Assembly: GCA_049890035.1 (NCBI GenBank) | Contig: JBMHCG010000019.1 | Span: 1-5,277, forward strand | Source: UBA11891 sp049890035 | Lineage (GTDB): Bacteria; Bacteroidota; Bacteroidia; Flavobacteriales; Flavobacteriaceae | Reading direction: 5' to 3' | Length of the DNA stretch: 5,277 nucleotides | In this document: piece by piece, positions 1-5,277 of the stretch | Layout: each line of letters opens with the position of its first letter | Numbering within the stretch: the stretch's first letter is position 1 | The notes under the pieces: model-generated | Database searches by the model: none | Told to the model about the DNA's origin: nothing | Seen by the model: only the letters and a program-made list of their open reading frames with translations | Translations under genes and position numbers: made by a program

Positions 1-431
1 AGAAAATGGCTGCTGGAAAGAAAATTCTCAAACAAAAAGGACTCTCCCCAACGCTATTTATGGCCCCATCACATTCCTTTGATCAGACAACCCTAACGGT
101 TGTCAAAGAATTAGGCTACGCCATCACAGATGGCTTTGGCCTATGGCCTAAAGTCAAAAAAGGGATTTTATTTGTCCCACAATTATTTGCATCGCCTGTC
201 CACCTTGGGATTGGCGTCTATACAATATGCCTCCATACCGACAACATGAAAGACAACGATTTTGAGCGAATTGAAAAACACATTGAAAAAAATCATAAAC
301 AGTATATTTCACCCCATCAACTCGACCAATATACACTCAAGAAAAACCAATATCTTGTTCATTTACTGGATCAACTAATGGGGAAAATAATCCAAAATAT
401 CCTACGATTAAAACGTAAATTTGTATCATGA
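1..431 (+). CDS. Polysaccharide deacetylase-like (DUF2334-type) protein, C-terminal part, 5' truncated
   Basis: The reading frame is open from base 3 to the TGA at 429-431, giving about 142 visible residues. Counting from the ATG at base 6, a FMAPSHSFD segment (residues 18-26) is followed by a TDGFGLWP segment (41-48), a FVPQLF strand (56-61) and a YTICLHTDNM segment (72-81). As I recall the family, this order fits the C-terminal half of DUF2334/polysaccharide-deacetylase-like proteins found in glycan gene clusters. The ATG at base 6 is probably internal: the N-terminal half of the barrel, with the usual metal-binding Asp/His residues, is missing and should lie left of the window. The tail (about 110-141) is basic and helical-looking. 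The likely role is removing N- or O-acetyl groups from a glycan, but activity cannot be judged without the N-terminus. The stop overlaps the next start by four bases (ATGA), so translation is probably coupled. Confidence 0.7.
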   Translation, partial: KMAAGKKILKQKGLSPTLFMAPSHSFDQTTLTVVKELGYAITDGFGLWPKVKKGILFVPQLFASPVHLGIGVYTICLHTDNMKDNDFERIEKHIEKNHKQYISPHQLDQYTLKKNQYLVHLLDQLMGKIIQNILRLKRKFVS

Positions 432-1087
432 TTAATGCATTCATCGCCAAATTTCAACAACCACAAAAAGGGTTTGATCCCGTTCCCCAACACCATGTTG
501 AAAAATACTTTGAAGAAGCCTACAATGGGCAACGGTTTAATCAAAAAATAATTTACCGACTAAAAAGCACCCTATCATTAAAAGACAAAAAAATCCTAGA
601 TTTAGGGGCTGGTCCTGGTCAATATACCAAGTATTTCATTGATCAAGGGGCAGACACATACTACCATGATATTTCATTGCGATACTTGCGGCTGTTTAAA
701 GAAAAATTCCCAACCCTAAATTTCACGAGTACAATTGATTATTTAGATAATTTCAAAGGCACTTATGATTTGATTTTTAACAATGTCTGTTTTTGCTATG
801 CAATGGACGATTATTCATTTGTGAAAAAGATTCAAAAAGGATTAAATCCAAACGGCATTTATTTTGGCATTTTGGGGAATGAAAATGTTTTTAAAAAACA
901 ACTTTCAAAGAGGTTTTTAATACAGTGCCAATTTTATTTGAATGACTTTTTTGGCATAAAAATTGGCCACCCATTTACCAGTAAAAGACGCATAGCAAAA
1001 TTATTTTCACCCAAAAGATTTGATGTAATAACCATTGAAGATTTTGAAGAAAACACCTTAGTAATTGTAAAGCGAAAACACAAATGA
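428..1087 (+). CDS. Class I SAM-dependent methyltransferase
   Basis: This 219-residue protein has the class I methyltransferase Rossmann layout. The SAM-binding motif I is ILDLGAGPGQYT (residues 56-67). An acidic residue ends strand 2 (D81 in YYHDIS). A motif-II-like YDLIFNNVCFCY (113-124) follows, then GLNPNGIYFGI (138-148), the usual step before strand 5. The first ~50 residues are a helical cap with FDPVPQHHVEKYFEEAY, and the basic C-terminus ends in VIVKRKHK. No signal peptide or membrane segment is seen, so it should be cytoplasmic. The acceptor is unknown; a sugar, a nucleotide-sugar precursor or a glycan terminus would fit the context. The gene overlaps both neighbours by ATGA (428-431 and 1084-1087). 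Its base composition is unusual: hand-counted G+C is about 31% over 541-1080 against about 46% over 1501-1740 in the next gene, suggesting a separate origin. Methyltransferase fold is well supported; the substrate is not. Confidence 0.85.
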   Translation: MINAFIAKFQQPQKGFDPVPQHHVEKYFEEAYNGQRFNQKIIYRLKSTLSLKDKKILDLGAGPGQYTKYFIDQGADTYYHDISLRYLRLFKEKFPTLNFTSTIDYLDNFKGTYDLIFNNVCFCYAMDDYSFVKKIQKGLNPNGIYFGILGNENVFKKQLSKRFLIQCQFYLNDFFGIKIGHPFTSKRRIAKLFSPKRFDVITIEDFEENTLVIVKRKHK

Positions 1088-2055
1088 AAATTCTCATAAC
1101 GGGTGCCGCTGGATTCATAGGGAGCAATCTTGTTGAGTATTTGCTTCAAAAAGGCAATATTGTCGTTGGAATTGACAACTTCGCTACAGGATATAAACAC
1201 AACATTCACCCTTTTCTTAAGGACCCCAATTTTACCTTTATCGAAGGCGACATACGCAATTTTGACCATTGCCTTAACGCAACAGAAGGTGTTGACTGTG
1301 TTCTACACCAAGCGGCTTTGGGTTCTGTCCCACGCTCACTCAAAGATCCAATCACAACAAATGAGGTAAACATCACGGGGTTTTTAAACATCTTAGAGGC
1401 CAGTAAGCAAAACAACATCAAACGCTTTGTCTATGCAGCTTCTTCCTCCACCTACGGCGATTCAAAGGCACTGCCCAAAGTAGAAGAAAATATTGGTAAA
1501 CCCCTATCGCCCTATGCCATAACCAAATATGTAAACGAACTCTATGCCGAAATATATGGCACAGCCTATGGACTAGAAACCATTGGCTTGCGCTATTTCA
1601 ATGTCTTTGGTCGTCGCCAAACCCCCGATGGAGCTTACGCAGCCGTCATCCCAAAATTTATTGGACAATTTCTCCAAGGAGAATCCCCAACCATCAATGG
1701 CGATGGAAGTTATTCGCGCGATTTCACTTATATCGACAACGTATTACAAATGAATCATTTGGCGCTTACAACCCAAAACCCTAAAGCCATTCATCAAGTA
1801 TACAACACAGCAGTAGGCGATCGAATAACCATCAGCGAAATGGCAGAGTTCATTCGTGAAGGTCTTTCCAAATTTCGCCCCGAAATAATAGATATCCCCA
1901 TCCATAATGGCCCAGAGCGTTCGGGCGATATTCCCCATTCGCAAGCTAGTATTGAAAAAGCACAACAACTGCTAAACTATCAACCCAGTCATCACTTCAA
2001 ACAAGGGCTTGAAGCCTCTTTGGCGTGGTATTTCAAACACCTTTCCCATGCATAA
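1084..2055 (+). CDS. wbpP: UDP-N-acetylhexosamine (UDP-GlcNAc/UDP-GlcNAcA) 4-epimerase, WbpP/TviC type
   Basis: This 323-residue extended short-chain dehydrogenase/reductase interconverts the C4 epimers of a UDP-HexNAc or its uronic acid, using tightly bound NAD. Visible signatures are the NAD-binding GAAGFIG (7-13), D31 ending strand 2, D56 in GDIRN, the SSST stretch (120-123), the catalytic Tyr144/Lys148 pair in SPYAITK, RYFNVFGRRQ (170-179) and GDGSYSRDFTYID (206-218). The stretches GKPLSPYA and RYFNVFGRRQ-PDGAYAAVIPK strongly recall Pseudomonas WbpP and Salmonella TviC. In the RSGDIPHSQASIEKA segment (279-293), Ser286 falls where E. coli GalE has Tyr299; a small residue here is known to admit N-acetylated substrates. 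Length is slightly below WbpP (about 340). The ATG overlaps the methyltransferase stop. The 3' neighbour is the matching 6-dehydrogenase, so the pair should make UDP-GalNAcA. Whether it acts before oxidation (as WbpP) or after it (as TviC) cannot be decided. Confidence 0.93.
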   Translation: MKILITGAAGFIGSNLVEYLLQKGNIVVGIDNFATGYKHNIHPFLKDPNFTFIEGDIRNFDHCLNATEGVDCVLHQAALGSVPRSLKDPITTNEVNITGFLNILEASKQNNIKRFVYAASSSTYGDSKALPKVEENIGKPLSPYAITKYVNELYAEIYGTAYGLETIGLRYFNVFGRRQTPDGAYAAVIPKFIGQFLQGESPTINGDGSYSRDFTYIDNVLQMNHLALTTQNPKAIHQVYNTAVGDRITISEMAEFIREGLSKFRPEIIDIPIHNGPERSGDIPHSQASIEKAQQLLNYQPSHHFKQGLEASLAWYFKHLSHA

Positions 2056-3307
2056 TACACCCCTTGCTATCATCGGTCTTGGCTATGTCGGCCTACCTTT
2101 AGCCGCTGCCTTTGCATCAAAATATCCCGTTGTGGGCATCGATATCAATGCAAAACGAATTGAGGAACTGAAAGCAGGGAAAGACCAAACCAATGAAGTC
2201 AGTGACAGCGAATTGACTGCAGCACTTGAAAAAGGGCTCACGCTAAGCACAGTAATTGAAGACGCCAAAGATTGCACCGTTTTTATAGTAACCGTTCCCA
2301 CACCCGTTACGTCCAACAAACAACCCGATTTAACCCCTGTAGTAAGTGCCACCAAAGCGGTTGCAACTGTTCTAAAAAAAGGAGATACGGTAGTTTATGA
2401 ATCCACCGTTTACCCAGGGGTGACCGAAGAAGTATGTGTTCCCATTTTAGAAGAATTGTCAGCATTATCCTTCAATACCGATTTTTATGTGGGCTACAGT
2501 CCCGAACGGATCAATCCTGGCGATAAAAGGCACACCATCACCAAAATAACAAAGGTAGTCTCCGGCTCTACCCCCGAAACACTTTCCCAATTATCGACAC
2601 TCTATGGTTCCATCATTGAAGCAGGAATCTATCAAGCCCCAACCATTAAAACTGCTGAAGCCGCTAAAGTTATCGAAAACACACAACGTGATATCAATAT
2701 TGCATTTGTCAATGAACTGGCCGTGATTTTCAGTAAAATGGGTATCAATACCCAAGAAGTGCTAAAGGCTGCGGGAACGAAGTGGAACTTTCTCAACTTT
2801 TATCCCGGTCTAGTAGGGGGGCATTGTATCGGCGTAGATCCCTACTACTTGGCACATAAGTCCAAAGAACTGGGCTACACTCCCGAAATGATTCTAGCCG
2901 GTAGACGCCTGAACGATGACATGCCTGCTTTTATAGTCAATCAAATTGTCAAAAAATTTGCACAACAAAACAGAAATACCAAAAATACAAATGCCTTGAT
3001 CCTTGGAGCAACCTTTAAAGAGAACTGCCCCGATTTACGTAACTCTAAAGTAGTCGATTTGCATCGCGAATTAGGCGACTTTGGATTTGTTGTTGATATC
3101 TATGACCCCCAAGCCGACCCCCTCGTTTTCCAACAACAATACGGAAAGAAAAAAATCGAAACAATAGATGAAAAATACGATTTAATTATCCTTGCCGTTG
3201 CGCATATTGAATTTAAATCCATTGATCCCAAACTCTATCTATCGTCCCAAGGAATTGTTTTTGACATCAAGAGCTTTTACTCCGATCCTGATTTCCTCTA
3301 TCTCTAA
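2048..3307 (+). CDS. wbpO: UDP-N-acetylhexosamine 6-dehydrogenase (WbpO/TviB type)
   Basis: This 419-residue member of the UDP-glucose/GDP-mannose dehydrogenase family oxidises C6 of a UDP-HexNAc in two NAD+-dependent steps to the uronic acid. Domains in order: an NAD-binding Rossmann domain with GLGYVGLP (10-17) and acidic D32 in IDIN; VTVPTP (81-86); ESTVYPG (118-124); SPERINPG (151-158); the central helix with Lys207 and Asn211 in EAAKVIENTQRD; the catalytic cysteine Cys260 and Asp264 in GGHCIGVDPYYL; then a C-terminal UDP-binding domain with TFKENCPDLRNS (322-333). These blocks match WbpO and TviB closely, better than UDP-glucose or UDP-ManNAc dehydrogenases as I recall them. All key residues are present and length is normal. 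A longer frame exists from an ATG at 2009, but its 13 extra residues lie inside the epimerase gene, and the glycine-rich motif normally begins within about 10 residues of the N-terminus, so 2048 is chosen. It overlaps the epimerase gene by eight bases. Confidence 0.93.
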   Translation: MHNTPLAIIGLGYVGLPLAAAFASKYPVVGIDINAKRIEELKAGKDQTNEVSDSELTAALEKGLTLSTVIEDAKDCTVFIVTVPTPVTSNKQPDLTPVVSATKAVATVLKKGDTVVYESTVYPGVTEEVCVPILEELSALSFNTDFYVGYSPERINPGDKRHTITKITKVVSGSTPETLSQLSTLYGSIIEAGIYQAPTIKTAEAAKVIENTQRDINIAFVNELAVIFSKMGINTQEVLKAAGTKWNFLNFYPGLVGGHCIGVDPYYLAHKSKELGYTPEMILAGRRLNDDMPAFIVNQIVKKFAQQNRNTKNTNALILGATFKENCPDLRNSKVVDLHRELGDFGFVVDIYDPQADPLVFQQQYGKKKIETIDEKYDLIILAVAHIEFKSIDPKLYLSSQGIVFDIKSFYSDPDFLYL

Positions 3308-3308
3308 A

Positions 3309-4364
3309 ATGGAGAAACTGCTTATCCATATCATTCCCACACTTGAAAATGGAGGAGCCGAAACGGTTCTTAGTCGCCTATCTAAAGAACTAAAAACCAA
3401 AGGTATTCTTCAAAAAGTCATCACCATTCAAGGAGATGATTCCAATTATCATTATTCCAGTATTGCTAAAAACTGTGAAGTCATCCATGCAAAAACAGAT
3501 CCAACGGCAGTTCAACAAATATTTAAACAATTCCCCCATGCAAAAATAATTGCATGGATGTATCCAGCAATCTTTCATGCGCATCGTTGGAAGATACGTT
3601 TCCAAACCCAACAACCAATCCTGTGGAATATCCGTCGATCACACTTCCCTGCAAAGAAAAAATTCCAACGGTTGGCCCTTTACTTTTTTGGGGGATATGC
3701 TCGATTGAAGCATATCAGGGTTATTTATTGTGCTCATCAGGCACAAAAAGCCCATCGACGTTTTTTTTTCCCAAAAAAAAATAGTGTTGTCATCCAAAAT
3801 CGGTGGGCAAAAATAATGAATACATCTCAAGAGCAGCCTGCCCCAGAAGCTAGAGATTATCTCTTATATGTTGGGCGAAATCACCCGGCAAAAGGGCCAG
3901 ATCGCCTGGTTCGCGCAGCGCAGCGCTTACTCAATGAAAAACCAAACCTCCAATTGCTTATTGCAGGGAGGGATTGGCATATTGACTTTTTCCCCTCCGA
4001 AATTCACAATCAAGTAAGTGTTTTAGGAAATGTTTCCCATTTGGTTCCGCTATACACTCATGCCAAAGGCTTGTTGTTAACCTCATACACAGAAGGCTAT
4101 CCTAATGTTTTGGTAGAAGCCGCGGTCTGTGGAACACCTATTGTTTCCTTCCCAGCAGGAGACGCATCATCCATTTTAGCCAACTACCCCCACGGCCACA
4201 TTGCCCACAATTATGAGGAGTTTATTCAAAAAGTAAAGCACTTACTAAAACATCCCCCTTCGGCTCAAGAACGTCAAAAAGCAGCAAAGCGCATGCAAAA
4301 AGAACTTGACTTTAGTCATACGGTTAGGGATTATATGGAATTTATTTTCGACCAAGCGGTGTGA
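3309..4364 (+). CDS. Glycosyltransferase family 4 (GT-B fold)
   Basis: This 351-residue retaining glycosyltransferase would transfer a sugar from a nucleotide donor to a growing lipid-linked glycan at the inner face of the cytoplasmic membrane. The N-terminal domain opens with the acceptor-loop motif GGAE (15-18) in IIPTLENGGAETVLSRL. The C-terminal domain starts at YVGRNHPAKGPDRLV (187-201), continues with LQLLIAGRD (214-222), and carries the GT4 signature TEGYPNVLVEA (261-271), with the two glutamates of E-X7-E at 262 and 270. The region 105-165 is rich in Arg, Lys and aromatics, which would suit membrane association. The ATG at 3309 begins one base after the dehydrogenase stop. The frame is open further upstream, to an ATG at 3192, but those 39 residues lie within the dehydrogenase gene and precede the expected first strand, so they are not accepted. 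A nine-T/nine-A palindromic tract sits in codons 151-158. Donor and acceptor are unknown; HexNAcA is a reasonable guess from context. Confidence 0.9.
   Translation: MEKLLIHIIPTLENGGAETVLSRLSKELKTKGILQKVITIQGDDSNYHYSSIAKNCEVIHAKTDPTAVQQIFKQFPHAKIIAWMYPAIFHAHRWKIRFQTQQPILWNIRRSHFPAKKKFQRLALYFFGGYARLKHIRVIYCAHQAQKAHRRFFFPKKNSVVIQNRWAKIMNTSQEQPAPEARDYLLYVGRNHPAKGPDRLVRAAQRLLNEKPNLQLLIAGRDWHIDFFPSEIHNQVSVLGNVSHLVPLYTHAKGLLLTSYTEGYPNVLVEAAVCGTPIVSFPAGDASSILANYPHGHIAHNYEEFIQKVKHLLKHPPSAQERQKAAKRMQKELDFSHTVRDYMEFIFDQAV
3761..3781. repeat. Palindromic homopolymer tract: nine T, CCC, nine A
   Basis: Nine T (3761-3769), three C (3770-3772) and nine A (3773-3781) form a perfect inverted repeat with a three-base centre, lying wholly inside the GT4 gene and encoding its Arg-Phe-Phe-Phe-Pro-Lys-Lys-Asn stretch. 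Both runs are long enough to be prone to replication slippage. A one-base gain in either run would bring the TAG at 3782-3784 into frame; a one-base loss would bring the TAA at 3814-3816 into frame. Either change would remove the C-terminal catalytic half. It is not a rho-independent terminator in the usual sense, because the stem is only A:T pairs and it is internal to a gene. Confidence 0.75.
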
Positions 4365-4383
4365 TTCCTATCTTTATGGTGTG
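4365..4383 (+). promoter_or_regulatory. Start region of the second glycosyltransferase: GTG start without Shine-Dalgarno
   Basis: This is the largest gap between genes in the window, 16 bases (4365-4380) before the GTG at 4381. It has no purine-rich ribosome-binding site. The ATG at 4376 is in another frame and reads ATG-GTG-TGA, so it cannot start the glycosyltransferase; its TGA (4382-4384) overlaps the GTG. No ATG occurs in the correct frame between the previous stop and the conserved N-terminus. The protein read from the GTG begins with KKLIRITTVPLSL, the expected N-terminus of this family, so GTG is the best start. Coupling from the upstream gene is inferred. Confidence 0.6.
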
Positions 4384-5277
4384 AAAAAACTCATCCGTAT
4401 CACCACGGTTCCACTTTCCTTGGAAAAACTTCTCGAAAACCAAGGACAACATTTTAAAGCCCACTTTGATATTACCTTTGTTGCATCTGATGCCTATCGA
4501 CTAAAAGAAGTGGCAGAACAACAAGGGGTGAGTCACTTTCACTTACCGATGACTCGAAAAATAACCCCTATACAAGATCTGCGTTGCCTCATTCGCCTGT
4601 ATCATTTCTTGCGAAAAGAAAAACCACACATTGTCCACACCCACACCCCAAAAGCAGGGATTATAGGAATGCTAGCCGCACGTATGGCAGGAGTCCCCAT
4701 TCGATTGCACACCATAGCAGGACTTCCGCTGATGGAAGCTAAAGGACTAAAACGCCAAGTATTATTGGCCGTGGAACGACTCACCTATTGTTGTGCTACC
4801 CAAGTATACCCCAACTCCAAAGGACTTTTAAATTTTGCGCTTAAAAAAAAATTAGCCCCCAAGGGGAAGCTTAAACTTTTGGGGAAAGGTTCCTCCAACG
4901 GCATCGACACCCACTACTTTTCACCAAAAAAAATTAATACAAAACAACGCAAGGCGGTACGTGACTCGCTTGACCTAAAACCCAACGACTTTGTTTTTTC
5001 TTTCGTCGGACGACTAGTTGGAGACAAAGGGATCAACGAATTGGTGGCTGCGTTTACCACCGTTCAAAAAAACATTCCCAGAGCAAAGCTCCTCCTTGTG
5101 GGACCCTATGAGTCCGATTTGGATCCATTACAGCCTACTACCCAGCACACCATTGAAACCCATCCCAACATCATCACCACCGGATTTCAGACAGATGTCC
5201 GACCCTATTTTTCCATTAGCGATATTTTTGTTTTCCCAAGCTATCGCGAAGGCTTCCCCAATGTTGTTTTGCAAGCA
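4381..5277 (+). CDS. Glycosyltransferase family 4, GTG start, 3' truncated by window edge
   Basis: The frame is open from the GTG at 4381 to the last base, giving 299 residues without a stop. The N-terminal GT-B domain has KKLIRITTVPLSL (2-14), MTRKITPIQDL (57-67), KPHIVHTHTPKAG (81-93), LHTIAGLPLMEA (109-120), VYPNSKGL (142-149) and the GKGSSNGIDTHYF segment (168-180). The C-terminal domain has FVGRLVGDKGINELV (208-222), LLLVGPYE (237-244) and the signature REGFPNVVLQA (289-299) at the very edge. Here the second glutamate of E-X7-E is replaced by Gln298, a variant I recall as common in this Bacteroidota-type branch. About 70-90 residues are probably missing at the 3' end. The protein resembles PglA/WbpX-like GT4 enzymes that extend undecaprenyl-diphosphate-linked glycans, often with HexNAc sugars, but the substrate cannot be assigned. 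It follows the first glycosyltransferase by 16 bases and should share its transcript. Runs of nine A (4843-4851) and eight A (4926-4933) lie inside it. Confidence 0.88.
   Translation, partial: MKKLIRITTVPLSLEKLLENQGQHFKAHFDITFVASDAYRLKEVAEQQGVSHFHLPMTRKITPIQDLRCLIRLYHFLRKEKPHIVHTHTPKAGIIGMLAARMAGVPIRLHTIAGLPLMEAKGLKRQVLLAVERLTYCCATQVYPNSKGLLNFALKKKLAPKGKLKLLGKGSSNGIDTHYFSPKKINTKQRKAVRDSLDLKPNDFVFSFVGRLVGDKGINELVAAFTTVQKNIPRAKLLLVGPYESDLDPLQPTTQHTIETHPNIITTGFQTDVRPYFSISDIFVFPSYREGFPNVVLQA
4843..4851. repeat. Nine-A homopolymer run inside the second glycosyltransferase gene
   Basis: Nine consecutive A encode Lys-Lys-Lys at residues 155-157, in the linker after the N-terminal domain. A second run of eight A lies at 4926-4933. 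Both could slip, but A-rich lysine codons are expected in a gene of this composition, so this is recorded only as a possible contingency site. Confidence 0.4.

Noticed and set aside
934..1269. Minus-strand open frame of 111 residues
   Set aside because: It lies across the strongly supported methyltransferase and epimerase genes, shows no recognisable domain, and has Cys/Ser-rich content typical of a complementary-strand shadow.
2009..2047. Upstream in-frame extension of the dehydrogenase from the ATG at 2009
   Set aside because: The 13 extra residues are epimerase coding sequence in another frame. Starting at 2048 places the glycine-rich NAD motif at residue 10, as expected.
3192..3308. Upstream in-frame extension of the first GT4 from the ATG at 3192
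   Set aside because: The 39 residues overlap the conserved end of the dehydrogenase gene and precede the expected first beta strand. The ATG at 3309 gives a normal GT4 N-terminus one base after the upstream stop.
3554..3784. Plus-strand 76-residue frame inside the first GT4
   Set aside because: It is an out-of-frame shadow of a well-supported gene. Its only relevance is that its TAG is the stop reached if the homopolymer tract gains one base.
3913..3927. Short GCGCAGCGCAGCGC repeat in the first GT4
   Set aside because: It encodes the ordinary helix RAAQRL and is too short and too local to be a tandem-repeat array or binding site.
4857..4884. CCCCAA ... TTGGGG inverted repeat considered as a terminator or hairpin
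   Set aside because: It lies inside the second GT4 gene, the stem is only six pairs with a long loop, and no T-run follows it.
1..5277. Search for a novel system, mobile element, CRISPR array, tRNA or other RNA gene
   Set aside because: Almost every base is taken up by co-directional glycan-biosynthesis genes. No direct-repeat arrays, terminal inverted repeats, transposase fragments or RNA-like folds were seen on either strand.

Overview
The window is a slice of a surface-polysaccharide (O-antigen, capsule or exopolysaccharide) biosynthesis locus, most likely from a member of the Bacteroidota. Three things suggest this assignment. None of the five visible start codons has a convincing Shine-Dalgarno sequence. 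The G+C content is moderate to low. The last glycosyltransferase closely resembles, from memory of the family, a type common in Bacteroides and Flavobacteria. No genus can be named from the sequence alone.

All genes lie on the + strand in one compact, operon-like array. From left to right they are: the C-terminal part of a polysaccharide-deacetylase-like (DUF2334-type) protein (1-431, cut by the left edge); a small class I SAM-dependent methyltransferase (428-1087); a WbpP/TviC-type UDP-HexNAc 4-epimerase (1084-2055); a WbpO/TviB-type UDP-HexNAc 6-dehydrogenase (2048-3307); a GT4 glycosyltransferase (3309-4364); and a second GT4 glycosyltransferase that starts at a GTG and runs off the right edge (4381-5277). 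Junctions are ATGA overlaps, an 8-base overlap, a 1-base gap and a 16-base gap. No promoter, terminator, RNA gene, CRISPR array or mobile element is visible, and no gene-free stretch is longer than 16 bases.

The genes form a coherent pathway. The epimerase and dehydrogenase together should turn UDP-GlcNAc into UDP-GalNAcA (order not decidable here). The two glycosyltransferases would use this or other sugars to build a lipid-linked repeat unit. The deacetylase-like protein and the methyltransferase are candidates for decorating the glycan or a precursor.

No undescribed system is evident. The points most worth a second look are a symmetric T9-CCC-A9 tract inside the first glycosyltransferase, where a slip of one base either way would end translation almost at once (possible phase variation), and the methyltransferase gene, whose G+C is far below that of its neighbours.
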